64,000 nt of DNA from Henriciella sp. (GTDB lineage: Bacteria; Pseudomonadota; Alphaproteobacteria; Caulobacterales; Hyphomonadaceae): positions 80,880-144,879 of the forward strand of contig JABSQB010000005.1 in the NCBI GenBank assembly GCA_013214545.1, read 5' to 3'. Position numbers and translations under genes: made by a program. The notes below the pieces were generated by a model. The model saw only the letters and a program-made list of their open reading frames with translations. It was not told the origin of the DNA and searched no databases. This document shows positions 36,008-44,776 of the stretch, piece by piece (the stretch's first letter is position 1; each line of letters opens with the position of its first letter).

Positions 36008-36430
36008 ATGGCTGGAACGCGTACTTTTTCGATCATCAAGCCAGACGCCACTGCGCGCAATCTGACCGGTGCGATCAATAAAGTGATTGAAGAGGGTGGT
36101 CTGCGCATTGTTGCTCAGCGCCGCATCCACATGACGCAAGCGCAAGCTGAGCGTTTTTACGACATCCACAAAGAGCGCCCGTTCTTTGGTGAGCTGGTTG
36201 AGTTCATGACCTCAGCCCCAGTTGTGGTTCAGGTTCTGGAAGGCGAAAACGCCGTCGCCCGCTACAGAGACGTCATGGGCGCGACCAATCCTGCCGAGGC
36301 CGCTGACGGCACCATCCGCAAGCTGTTCGCGCAGTCGATTGGCGAAAACTCAGCCCACGGCTCAGACAGCGACGAGAATGCAGCGATCGAAATCGCGCAA
36401 TTCTTCAGCGAAGCGGACATTGTCGGCTAG
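36008..36430 (+). CDS. ndk: Nucleoside diphosphate kinase
   Basis: Ndk balances nucleoside triphosphate pools by transferring the gamma phosphate through a phosphohistidine. The 140-residue product has the N-terminal [15 protein letters not shown] motif, the [11 protein letters not shown] segment and the active-site His in NSAHGSDS. Length is normal for the tetrameric or hexameric bacterial enzyme. The ATG is preceded by ACAGGAG. A rho-independent terminator follows within about 25 bases. Confidence 0.97.
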   Translation: MAGTRTFSIIKPDATARNLTGAINKVIEEGGLRIVAQRRIHMTQAQAERFYDIHKERPFFGELVEFMTSAPVVVQVLEGENAVARYRDVMGATNPAEAADGTIRKLFAQSIGENSAHGSDSDENAAIEIAQFFSEADIVG

Positions 36431-36454
36431 GCAACAAGTATTTCTGATGGATCG

Positions 36455-36487
36455 AGCCGCTCTCAGACCGGGAGCGGCTTTTTCTTT
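36455..36487 (+). terminator. Rho-independent terminator downstream of ndk
   Basis: AGCCGCTC (36455-36462) pairs with GAGCGGCT (36472-36479) around a nine-base loop, followed by TTTTTCTTT. The right arm and T-tract lie inside the 3' end of purN, whose stop is at 36463-36465, so the terminator is partly coding sequence on the other strand. Confidence 0.8.
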
Positions 36488-37068
36488 GACAAGATCTCAC
36501 GTGCTGCGAGCGCCGTCGCGCGCGGATAGAGCTGGTGTTCTTCGCCAAGCACGCGGGCCGCGAGATCGTCTGCCGTATCCCCGTCGAGAATCGGGACGCG
36601 CGCCTGGGCGATGACCGCGCCTTCATCGACACCTTCCGTGACCCAGTGGACCGAACAGCCGGCTTCCTCGTCGCCTGCATCCAGCGCGCGTTGGTGGGTG
36701 TTCAGACCGGGATACTTGGGCAGCAGGGAGGGATGAATATTGATCATGCGACCTTCCCATTGCTGCACGAACCAGGGCGTCAGGATGCGCATAAAGCCCG
36801 CCAGCACGACCATCTCAACCTCATGCTCGATCAAGACCGCGTGGAGCGCGCGTTCGAACGATTCCCGGTCTTGCCCGAACGGCTTGTGATCAACCGCCAC
36901 GGCGGCAAGACCTACCTTCGCGGCGGTTTCGAGGCCTTTTGCATTCGGGCGATTGGAGAGAATGAGTACCGGTTCAGCCGGATAGCCGTCTGTCTGCGCC
37001 GCCTGAAGGATCGCTTCCATATTGGTGCCGCGGCCGGAAATCAGAATCGCCGTGCGAAGCCGGGTCAT
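36463..37068 (-). CDS. purN: Phosphoribosylglycinamide formyltransferase
   Basis: PurN transfers a formyl group from 10-formyltetrahydrofolate to GAR in purine synthesis. The 201-residue product carries ISGRGTNMEAIL at the N-terminus, the formyltransferase signature around INIHPSLLPKYPGLNTHQRAL (catalytic His) and the conserved Asp region VTEGVDEGAVIAQ. Its ATG overlaps the purM stop (ATGA), the classical coupled purM-purN arrangement. The gene's 3' end overlaps the ndk terminator. Confidence 0.96.
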   Translation of the reverse strand: MTRLRTAILISGRGTNMEAILQAAQTDGYPAEPVLILSNRPNAKGLETAAKVGLAAVAVDHKPFGQDRESFERALHAVLIEHEVEMVVLAGFMRILTPWFVQQWEGRMINIHPSLLPKYPGLNTHQRALDAGDEEAGCSVHWVTEGVDEGAVIAQARVPILDGDTADDLAARVLGEEHQLYPRATALAAREILSKKKPLPV

Positions 37069-38093
37069 TTTTCTGCAAGGTCGCCAATGATGACAGGGGT
37101 TTCGCCGAGGGCGCGCAGCTCCGCCACGACCGCATCGGCCTCATCAGCAGCGGCAGCGAAAACCAGACCTATACCCATATTGAAGGTGCGGTGCATTTCG
37201 TCTTCAGCGATATTGCCTTCGCGCTGAAGCCAGTCGAAGACCGGAGGGGCACCCCAAGCTGCACGATCGATTCGCGGCGTGAGATGGTCTGGGCACATGC
37301 GCGGCGTATTCTCGGTCAGACCGCCGCCCGTAACGTGGGCGAGGCCTGTGATCTTGCCCGACTTGATCAGCGGCAACGCGGCGTTGGAATAAAGCCGCGT
37401 CGGGGTGAGCAGGGCTTTTCCGAGGCTTTCCTCATTCGAGAACGGCGCTGCGTCGTCATAAGACAGGCCTGTGCGTTCAACGACCTTTCGAATGAGCGAG
37501 TAGCCATTTGAGTGCGGCCCGCTCGACGAAATGCCAATCAAGACATCGCCTTTGGTCATTTCTGCGAGTTTCGGCAACATTCCCGCGCGTTCCACGGCGC
37601 CGACAACGAATCCTGCGAGATCGTAGTGGCCAGGCGGGTACATGCCCGGCATTTCAGCGGTCTCCCCGCCAATCAGCGCGCACCCTGCCTGTTTGCAGCC
37701 TTCTGCGATACCGGAAATGACGCTCTCTGCGATGCCCTGTTCCAGTTTGCCGGTGGCAAAATAGTCGAGGAAAAACAGAGGCTCAGCACCTTGCGCCAGC
37801 ACATCATTGGCGCACATGGCGACGAGATCGATGCCGACAGTGTCGTGAATGCCAGTCTCAAAGGCGAGCATCAGTTTAGTGCCAACCCCGTCGGTTCCGG
37901 AGACCAGGACCGGGTCGTGCCAGCCTTCTTTCTTAAGATCGAATAGCGCGCCGAACCCGCCCAGACCGCCCATAACCCCGGCGCGACGGGTCGCTTTGGC
38001 GAGCGGGCCAATGGCTTTGACCAGCTCATCGCCTGCCTCAATATCGACACCAGCGTCGCGGTAAGAAAGGGAATCAGATGCGTTTTTCGTCAT
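37065..38093 (-). CDS. purM: Phosphoribosylformylglycinamidine cyclo-ligase
   Basis: PurM (AIR synthetase) closes the imidazole ring using ATP. The product, 342 residues from ATG 38093, has SYRDAGVDIEAGDELV at the N-terminus, the GGFGALFDL and LVSGTDGVGTKLMLA motifs, GGETAEMPGMY and the C-terminal domain with FNMGIGLVF. ATG codons at 38093 and 38111 are both possible; the frame stays open to 38153, but the added residues are not conserved. It is divergent from the DUF2066 gene. Confidence 0.96.
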   Translation of the reverse strand: MTKNASDSLSYRDAGVDIEAGDELVKAIGPLAKATRRAGVMGGLGGFGALFDLKKEGWHDPVLVSGTDGVGTKLMLAFETGIHDTVGIDLVAMCANDVLAQGAEPLFFLDYFATGKLEQGIAESVISGIAEGCKQAGCALIGGETAEMPGMYPPGHYDLAGFVVGAVERAGMLPKLAEMTKGDVLIGISSSGPHSNGYSLIRKVVERTGLSYDDAAPFSNEESLGKALLTPTRLYSNAALPLIKSGKITGLAHVTGGGLTENTPRMCPDHLTPRIDRAAWGAPPVFDWLQREGNIAEDEMHRTFNMGIGLVFAAAADEADAVVAELRALGETPVIIGDLAEK

Positions 38094-38198
38094 GGCTGCG
38101 CGCGTTAGCATGGGCTTTGTCTGCTGACCAGCGCGGTTCGACGGTTCACGCATGCCCAGACTGTTGTTAGAACAGTTCGGAGTTTAGAGGACCGCCAT

Positions 38199-39209
38199 AT
38201 GATTCGCTTGATCCTGATCGCCTTCGCGTTTGTTTCTACATCTATTTTAAGCGCTCATGGCCAAAGCCAGGAAGTGTATACAATTCGTGGCATTGCCGTG
38301 GATGAACGCGCGCCGACGGTCGCAGAAGCACAGCAAAAGGCCTTTGCGACGGCAAAGCTGATCGGGGCGCAGCGACTGATTGAGCGCCTGACCTTGCCTG
38401 AGGATCGCGCGGCAGCAACGGATCTAATCATCGATCAGGTTTTGGCCGATCGCATCGCAGCGGCTGTTGATGTCGAAGAAGAGGTCGCTGGCGCAGGGCG
38501 TTATCGGGGCAGCCTCGCCGTGGTCTATAATCCATCGCAGCTGCGCCTTGCGCTAACGCAGGTAGGCTTGCCGTTTACGGACAGCACCGGTCCAAAAGCG
38601 GTCTTGTTCACCACGACGTCAAATGGAATGGATTTCGCCTGGAACCGAGCCTGGGGAGAGCCGCCAAAAGAGAGCCTAGTTCCGCTTCTTGTGAGCGGCG
38701 CTTCGGGATACCGGCCAGATACTGATTGGCAGATCCTGACCGATGAAATCTCCCTTTACGGGGCGCAACGTGCCATGTTTGCCAATCTGCGCGGAGGACA
38801 AGGCGGATATCTTGTCGATCTGGTTTCTGTCACCGCTTCTGGTCCGCGGACCATCGGCACGACTCGGCGGGCGCCGACACTCGACAGCGCCGTTGCTGCG
38901 GTGGCTGAATTACTCAATGAAGACTGGAAACGCACCTCGATTGTTCGCGATACGACACGGACATTGATCGAAGCGACGGTCCGTTACACGTCGCTGACCG
39001 AATGGAATACACTGCGCGGCGCGCTTGTGCAGTCGCCGCTCGTCTCCAACTTTCAGACCCGCGCGATCTCCACCGATGGGGCCTTCATCGCATTCGCCTT
39101 TGCCGGGGATGGACAGCGGCTCACCTCAGACCTGCGTGATCGCGGAGTCGTCATCAATGCCGAGGAAATCGGCTGGGTCATGACGTCGGCGATTAGCGGC
39201 GGGCAATAG
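38199..39209 (+). CDS. Exported DUF2066 domain protein
   Basis: This 336-residue protein has a Sec signal (MIRLILIAFAFVSTSILSAHG) and a DUF2066 region (about 25-320; VDERAPTVAEAQQKAFATAKLIGAQRLIERL is the recognisable N-terminal part). Function is unknown. DUF2066 genes often lie between purM and hda, as here: hdaA starts 17 bases downstream. It is most likely periplasmic. No lipobox and no membrane anchor beyond the signal are seen. Confidence 0.82.
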   Translation: MIRLILIAFAFVSTSILSAHGQSQEVYTIRGIAVDERAPTVAEAQQKAFATAKLIGAQRLIERLTLPEDRAAATDLIIDQVLADRIAAAVDVEEEVAGAGRYRGSLAVVYNPSQLRLALTQVGLPFTDSTGPKAVLFTTTSNGMDFAWNRAWGEPPKESLVPLLVSGASGYRPDTDWQILTDEISLYGAQRAMFANLRGGQGGYLVDLVSVTASGPRTIGTTRRAPTLDSAVAAVAELLNEDWKRTSIVRDTTRTLIEATVRYTSLTEWNTLRGALVQSPLVSNFQTRAISTDGAFIAFAFAGDGQRLTSDLRDRGVVINAEEIGWVMTSAISGGQ

Positions 39210-39226
39210 GTCAGAGAGCGTACTCG

Positions 39227-39895
39227 ATGCCGCCTTCGAGGCAGATCCCGCTGCAATTTCCGGAGGCCAGTCTCAGCTTCGATGACATGTCGATCACAGG
39301 GGCCAATCGGGCTGTTTGCGCCGCGATCAGAACCGTTGAGCGCTGGCCGTATCACGTATTCTGTCTGATCGGTTCCGAAGGGAGCGGGATCACCACGCTG
39401 GCCCGCGCCTGGGCGCGCGAACGGGATGCGACCTATTTGACCGCAGACGAGTTTGGCAAACTCAATTTGAAAGCGATCGAGGATCTGACCCGTAAAGACG
39501 TAGTCATCGACGATGTCGACCAGATCAAGCGCGCCGATGGGTTGTTGATGTTGCTCAGCGCCTTCAAAAGAACAGGGCACCGCGTATTGCTCGCGGCGCA
39601 CAGCGCCCCGGCCTCATGGCACGTCCAGTCGCCGGATCTGAATTCGCGCTTGCACGCGGCGCCTCTGGCCGAGATTCCGGCGCCGGATGAGGAGCTCATG
39701 AGGGCCCGTCTAAAACGCGCCTTTGCACGTTCTGTCCTCGAACTTCCGGATTCGGTTGAAGACTATCTTGTCACGCGACTGGGGCTGGATTACTCGCTCA
39801 TCGAGCATTCTGCAGAAATCCTGGCTGGTGCGAGCGGAGAGCGTCCTCTGACCATCCCGCTGGCGCGAGAGATTTTGGAAGAAGAGCAGAGTTAA
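39227..39895 (+). CDS. hdaA: HdaA-type regulator of DnaA activity
   Basis: HdaA inactivates DnaA-ATP after initiation together with the sliding clamp. The 222-residue DnaA-like AAA protein carries an N-terminal clamp-binding motif (QIPLQF, residues 6-11), Walker B as VVIDDVDQI, and a C-terminal helical lid. The Walker A position reads GSEGSGITTLAR, with Ile where Lys is expected; E. coli Hda is also degenerate there. It lies between DUF2066 and ppk, a common order in Caulobacter relatives. Confidence 0.9.
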   Translation: MPPSRQIPLQFPEASLSFDDMSITGANRAVCAAIRTVERWPYHVFCLIGSEGSGITTLARAWARERDATYLTADEFGKLNLKAIEDLTRKDVVIDDVDQIKRADGLLMLLSAFKRTGHRVLLAAHSAPASWHVQSPDLNSRLHAAPLAEIPAPDEELMRARLKRAFARSVLELPDSVEDYLVTRLGLDYSLIEHSAEILAGASGERPLTIPLAREILEEEQS

Positions 39896-39918
39896 GCCAC
39901 CAAGCTGGGTGAGGGCCT

Positions 39919-42093
39919 ATGACCAACCGGGTGAAAACGCCGAAAGACGCCTCCGAGCGATACATCAATCGCGAACTGTCCTGGCTGAAATTCAATGAAC
40001 GGGTCCTGGAGGAAGCGGAAAACAAGTCGCATCCGCTGTTGGAGCGTCTGCGTTTTTTGTCGATCTCGGCGAATAATCTCGATGAGTTCTTCATGGTCCG
40101 GTATGCGGGTCTGCGCGAACAAGCGCGCGCCGGTATTCAAAAGCTCAGCATCGAAGGGCGCACGCCGGGCGAACAGATTCAAGAAATTGAATCGTCGGTT
40201 CTGGCTCTGATGAAGGATCAGCAGTCGTGTTGGAAATCCTTGCGCGCTGAACTCAAAAAGGAACAGATCGAAGTTCTCGCCATGTCCGAGATTAAGCGCT
40301 CGGACATGACCTGGTTGGAGGATCGGTTCGAGAGCCACATTTTCCCGATCCTGACCCCGCAAGCCGTTGATCCGGCGCATCCATTCCCGTTCATTCCCAA
40401 TCTTGGTTTCGCCGTCGCGTTCCAACTCAATCCGGTCAAAGGCAGTACAGGCGAGCCGATGGTCGGTCTGGTGCCGATGCCGGCATTCTCTGCGCGGTTC
40501 ATCCGTTTGCCGGACAAGAAGTCTGGGGTGTTGCGATTTGTGCGACTGGAAAGCGTCATCGCGCATTTTCAGCATTTGTTGTTCCCCGGCTTTGAAGCCA
40601 ACGGGCATTGCGTGTTTCGCATCGTCCGCGACAGCGATATTGAGATCGAGGAAGAAGCCGAAGATCTGATCGCAGAGTTTGAAATCCTGCTGAAACAACG
40701 CCGCCGGGGGCGGATCGTTCGCATCCATATCGATTCAGATGGCCCGGAATCGCTGCGAGATTTCGTGGCGCGGGAAATCGGCGCTGAAGCGCGCGATGTC
40801 ATGCTGCTGGATGGCCTGCTCGGGATGAAGGATTTGTCCGGGCTGATCATGAATGATCGCCCGGATTTGTTGTTCAAATCGTTCGAGGCCCGCTTCCCGG
40901 AGCGCATTCGGGAAATGGGCGGGGACTGTTTTGAAGCCATCCGCGCCAAGGACATTCTGGTTCATCACCCTTATGAATCCTTCGACGTGGTGGTGCAGTT
41001 CATCCGCCAGGCCGCCCGCGATCCGAACGTTGTGGCGATTAAACAGACGCTGTACCGGACGACGCTGAACTCGCCGATTGTTTCCGCGCTGATCGAAGCT
41101 GCAGAAGAAGGCAAGAACGTCACCGCGCTGGTTGAAATCAAGGCCCGGTTTGATGAGGAAACCAATCTGCGCCTCGCCCGCGATCTGGAACGTGCGGGTG
41201 TGCAGGTCGTTTATGGCTTCATTGATTATAAAACCCACGCCAAGGTATCGCTCATCCTGCGCCGTGAAGGGGCGGAGCTGCGAACCTATACGCATTTCGG
41301 CACAGGCAATTATCACCCGGTGACGGCCAAGATTTATACCGACCTCGCGCTGTTCACCGCCGATCCGGTGATGGGCCGTGATGCCGGGCGGTTGTTCAAC
41401 TATATCACCGCATACAGAGATCCGCCGGAAGAGGGGCCGAAGCTCGAGAAGCTCGTCATGTCGCCATTTGCTATGGAGAGTTTCCTGATCGAGCAGATCA
41501 ACGCCGAAGCGCGTGCAGCTAAAGCCGGAAAACCTTCAGGCATCTGGGCCAAGATGAACTCTGTCGTCGACAAGGACGTCATCGACGCCCTGTACAAAGC
41601 CAGTCAGGCGGGCGTGCCGATCCGCCTCGTGGTGCGGGGCATTTGCTGCTTGCGGCCAGGCGTGCCGGGACTGTCTGAAACGATCCAGGTCAAGAGCCTG
41701 GTCGGACGGTTCCTCGAGCACTCGCGGATTGTCTGTTTCGCCAATGGCGCCACGCTGCCGTCTGAACAGGCCAAGGTTTATATGTCATCCGCCGACTGGA
41801 TGGACCGCAATCTCAAACGCCGGGTTGAGGCGCTGGTGCCGATTGAGGTGCCGACGGTTCATCGACAAGTTCTGAACCAGATTATGGTTGCGAATCTGAA
41901 TGATGACGAGCAAAGCTGGGAAATGGGCGCTGATGGAAACTATACCCGGATCACCGCGAGTGAGCCTGATGGCGGGTTCAGCGCGCACAAGTATTTCATG
42001 GATAATCCGAGCCTCTCCGGCCGTGGATCGGCGCTTGTTGTGAGTGAGCCGCCGCGTCTGGCGCCGCGCAAACGCGAACGCAAATCGAAATGA
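39919..42093 (+). CDS. ppk1: Polyphosphate kinase 1
   Basis: Ppk1 reversibly polymerises the ATP gamma phosphate into polyphosphate. The 724 residues show the N-terminal domain (YINRELSWLKFNERVLEEA), the head domain, and two phospholipase-D-like C-terminal domains with the phosphorylated His in YTHFGTGNYHP and the second His in FLEHSRIV. It starts 24 bases after hdaA with a GAGG ribosome binding site and overlaps ppx by four bases. The coupled ppk-ppx pair sets polyphosphate levels. Confidence 0.97.
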   Translation: MTNRVKTPKDASERYINRELSWLKFNERVLEEAENKSHPLLERLRFLSISANNLDEFFMVRYAGLREQARAGIQKLSIEGRTPGEQIQEIESSVLALMKDQQSCWKSLRAELKKEQIEVLAMSEIKRSDMTWLEDRFESHIFPILTPQAVDPAHPFPFIPNLGFAVAFQLNPVKGSTGEPMVGLVPMPAFSARFIRLPDKKSGVLRFVRLESVIAHFQHLLFPGFEANGHCVFRIVRDSDIEIEEEAEDLIAEFEILLKQRRRGRIVRIHIDSDGPESLRDFVAREIGAEARDVMLLDGLLGMKDLSGLIMNDRPDLLFKSFEARFPERIREMGGDCFEAIRAKDILVHHPYESFDVVVQFIRQAARDPNVVAIKQTLYRTTLNSPIVSALIEAAEEGKNVTALVEIKARFDEETNLRLARDLERAGVQVVYGFIDYKTHAKVSLILRREGAELRTYTHFGTGNYHPVTAKIYTDLALFTADPVMGRDAGRLFNYITAYRDPPEEGPKLEKLVMSPFAMESFLIEQINAEARAAKAGKPSGIWAKMNSVVDKDVIDALYKASQAGVPIRLVVRGICCLRPGVPGLSETIQVKSLVGRFLEHSRIVCFANGATLPSEQAKVYMSSADWMDRNLKRRVEALVPIEVPTVHRQVLNQIMVANLNDDEQSWEMGADGNYTRITASEPDGGFSAHKYFMDNPSLSGRGSALVVSEPPRLAPRKRERKSK

Positions 42094-43547
42094 GGTCGGC
42101 CAAGAAAATTGCGGTGATCGATATCGGGTCAAACTCGTGTCGCATGGTGATTTACGAACAGGCTGGCGGGGCGCTGATCCCGTATTTCAACGAGAAGGCC
42201 ATGGCGGGTCTTGGCCGCGACCTGGCGGAAACGGGGCGCCTGTCACCTGCGGGTAAAGAACTCGCGCTGCAAACCTTCCATCGCTTTCGCGCCATCACGG
42301 CGAGCTTGAAGATCTCGAACATACGCGCCGTTGCGACCGCGGCGGTTAGAGAAGCTATCGATGGTGATGACTTCAAGAAAGCCGCCGAGAAGATCCTCGG
42401 CGTTTCGATCCAGGTTTTGACCGGCGCCGACGAAGGACGTTTATCCGCGGGCGGGGTGCGGACAGGCTTTATCGAGCCTAAGGGCCTCGTCGCAGACCTT
42501 GGCGGGACCAGTATGGAACTACTGCCCCTCGAAGATGACACGTTGGGCGAAACGTTTCTGCTCGGCCCATTGGCGCGCAGCAAAGATGTAGACCTGCCCC
42601 TGGACAAGCGCGCCAAAGCCATTCGCAAAATTCTGTCTAATAGCGATCTCTTCTCAGAGCATCAGGGCGGAAAGCTATACGCAGTAGGCGGGGCCTGGCG
42701 AAATGTCGCCGCCGTCCACATGATGCTGCGCAATTATCCGCTCCGTGTCGCGCACGGCTACACCATGACGCGCCGCGACGTTCAGAATGTCATTGATGCG
42801 GCCGATCTTGCGGCCTCCGACAAACTGACGCGTGAGCAGCTCCAGAGCGTCTCGAAACGCCGGTACGACACGCTGTTACATGCGGCGATCCTACTGGACA
42901 CATTGATGGAGCAGCTCGGCACCGACAAATCCGTCATCTCTTCCTTTGGTCTGCGCGATGGCGTGGCGGCTGAGGGGCTCAAATCAGATGGCGCGAGCGG
43001 GCTGCTAGAGGCCGTCCCGCTCTTCCTGAGATCATCGCAGGAGTCCGTGGTGTTCGGTCGCGAACTGTTCAGTTTCATTTTCCCAATTTCCGATCAGTTC
43101 AAGCAGTCTGAAGCCGTACTTCGGGCAGTCTGTCTGATGGCCGATGCCGGGGCCCGCATGCACCCGGATCACCGTGCCAATCTTGTCTATGAGCAAGTTT
43201 TGCGCGCGCCGGTGCCAGCCCTCTCGCACGCACAGCGCCTGTTTGCGGCCTATGCGGCAGCATCTCGTTATACGTTCAAATTTGTCGAAGAGCCGGGCTA
43301 TGCGGGGATGCTAAAGCTCAGCCATAAGCGCCGCGCCAAGATCCTGGGCTGCGCCATGCGGCTCGCTGGGGTCTATTCGGGGCGTTCAGGTCCAATCCTC
43401 GCGACCGCGCGCCTGAAAGTGGCGGACGGCGCGCTGTGCATGCATGTCGACCGCAATTACAGCGATCTTATTTCAGATACGGTTGAGCGGCGTCTCGGGC
43501 AGCTCTCAGGCTTGATGAAGCTGCATCCGCGTTTGATTGTCGAATAA
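42090..43547 (+). CDS. ppx: Exopolyphosphatase (Ppx/GppA family)
   Basis: Ppx/GppA enzymes release phosphate from polyphosphate ends or convert pppGpp to ppGpp. The 485-residue product has two actin-like ATPase-fold domains (VIDIGSNSCRMVIYE at the start, VADLGGTSMELLPL in the middle) and a C-terminal helical HD-like region. Its ATG overlaps the ppk stop, so the substrate is most likely polyphosphate. It converges with rnd with two bases between stops. Confidence 0.94.
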   Translation: MRSAKKIAVIDIGSNSCRMVIYEQAGGALIPYFNEKAMAGLGRDLAETGRLSPAGKELALQTFHRFRAITASLKISNIRAVATAAVREAIDGDDFKKAAEKILGVSIQVLTGADEGRLSAGGVRTGFIEPKGLVADLGGTSMELLPLEDDTLGETFLLGPLARSKDVDLPLDKRAKAIRKILSNSDLFSEHQGGKLYAVGGAWRNVAAVHMMLRNYPLRVAHGYTMTRRDVQNVIDAADLAASDKLTREQLQSVSKRRYDTLLHAAILLDTLMEQLGTDKSVISSFGLRDGVAAEGLKSDGASGLLEAVPLFLRSSQESVVFGRELFSFIFPISDQFKQSEAVLRAVCLMADAGARMHPDHRANLVYEQVLRAPVPALSHAQRLFAAYAAASRYTFKFVEEPGYAGMLKLSHKRRAKILGCAMRLAGVYSGRSGPILATARLKVADGALCMHVDRNYSDLISDTVERRLGQLSGLMKLHPRLIVE

Positions 43548-43549
43548 AG

Positions 43550-44716
43550 CTAGAGCTCGAACAGCCGAACTTCGCCATCCTGGAAGGACAGCGCCAGTTT
43601 ACCCGACAGCAAGGCGAGCGCCTTCTTACCGAACAGTTCGTAGCGCCAGCCATTCATCGCCGCGATTTCGGACCCAGTCTCGCCGCGCGCCAGTTTCTCA
43701 ACATCAGCAGAATTGGCGATTAAGCGCGGCACCACATTCGCGTCTTCGCTAACCGCTTTCAGCAGGACTTTCAGCATTTCCGGAGCGCCCGCGGGCATTT
43801 CCGGGTTCTGTTGGCGTTTTGGCAGCTTTGGCGCGTAGGTATCCGGGTCATCAATCGCGACGCGGATAGCATCCATCAATCCATCCGCGTATTTCGAGCG
43901 GATAAAGCCTTTGGGAACCGCGCGAAGGCGGTCAAAGGCCTTCTCAGATTGCGGTTTTTGTCCGGCAATCTCCTGGATCGCATCGTCTTTCAAGATCCGG
44001 CGCCGAGGTTTGTTCAGCGTCTGCGCCTTTTCTTCCCGCCAGGCCGCGACGGAGGCGAACACGGACGTGTAATCCTTGTTCGGCTTGCGAAGCTTCAGGC
44101 GTTTCCAGGCATTTTCTGGCGATGTGTCATAGAGCGCCGGATCGGTCAGATCTGCCATCTCGGCCTCGACCCATTCGAGGCGGCCCTGATCCTTAAGCCA
44201 TTGCAGCATCTTCGTGTAAGCGTCACGCAGATGGGTGACATCACCGAGCGCGTAGACCAGCTGTTTCTCAGTCAACGGGCGCCGCTTCCAGTCCGTGAAT
44301 TGGCTGGATTTATCGATACGGCGTTTCAGAATGCGCTGGATCAGATTGTCATAGGAGACGGAGTCGCCGATCCCCAGCGCCATTGCAGCGATCTGCGTGT
44401 CGAAAACCGGGGCAGGGGGGTGACCGATCAGGCGATTGAAGATTTCGAGATCTTGCCGCGCCGCATGGAAGACTTTTGGTCGACTCGGATCCGCCAGTAA
44501 TTGCAGGAAGGGCCCAATGTCGAGATCATCCGACATCGGGTCGATCATCACTTCATAGTCTTCGCAAGACGCCTGGATCAGGCAGAGCTCAGGCCAATAT
44601 GTGGTTTCGCGATGAAACTCTGTGTCGACGCACAGGAAGCTGCCCTGGGCCAGTCGCTCGCACGCTGCCGCAAGCTCGTCCTGATCTGTAATGGGAATAA
44701 GCGGGTCACCAGACAT
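43550..44716 (-). CDS. rnd: Ribonuclease D
   Basis: RNase D is a 3' exoribonuclease for tRNA 3'-end trimming. The 388 residues contain the DEDD exonuclease domain (CVDTEFHRETTYWPELCLIQ with the first Asp-Glu pair; FHAARQDLEIFNRL; the last Asp in YALGDVTHLRDAY) followed by an HRDC domain (about 210-290). Start ATG 44716. In Caulobacter relatives rnd lies beside aspS and the ppk cluster; here the herA-type gene is placed between rnd and aspS. Confidence 0.95.
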   Translation of the reverse strand: MSGDPLIPITDQDELAAACERLAQGSFLCVDTEFHRETTYWPELCLIQASCEDYEVMIDPMSDDLDIGPFLQLLADPSRPKVFHAARQDLEIFNRLIGHPPAPVFDTQIAAMALGIGDSVSYDNLIQRILKRRIDKSSQFTDWKRRPLTEKQLVYALGDVTHLRDAYTKMLQWLKDQGRLEWVEAEMADLTDPALYDTSPENAWKRLKLRKPNKDYTSVFASVAAWREEKAQTLNKPRRRILKDDAIQEIAGQKPQSEKAFDRLRAVPKGFIRSKYADGLMDAIRVAIDDPDTYAPKLPKRQQNPEMPAGAPEMLKVLLKAVSEDANVVPRLIANSADVEKLARGETGSEIAAMNGWRYELFGKKALALLSGKLALSFQDGEVRLFEL

Positions 44717-44776
44717 TGCACCGCCCCTAGAGCAAGCCGCGCGGTTTTGCGAGTGGGAATCTGCAAAATGCAGCGT

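Noticed and set aside
44717..44776. Two short inverted repeats (GCAA-CCGCGCGG-TTGC and CTGCA-AAA-TGCAG) between herA-type gene and rnd
   Set aside because: Neither is followed by a T-tract on either strand, and stems are short; not convincing as a terminator or operator.
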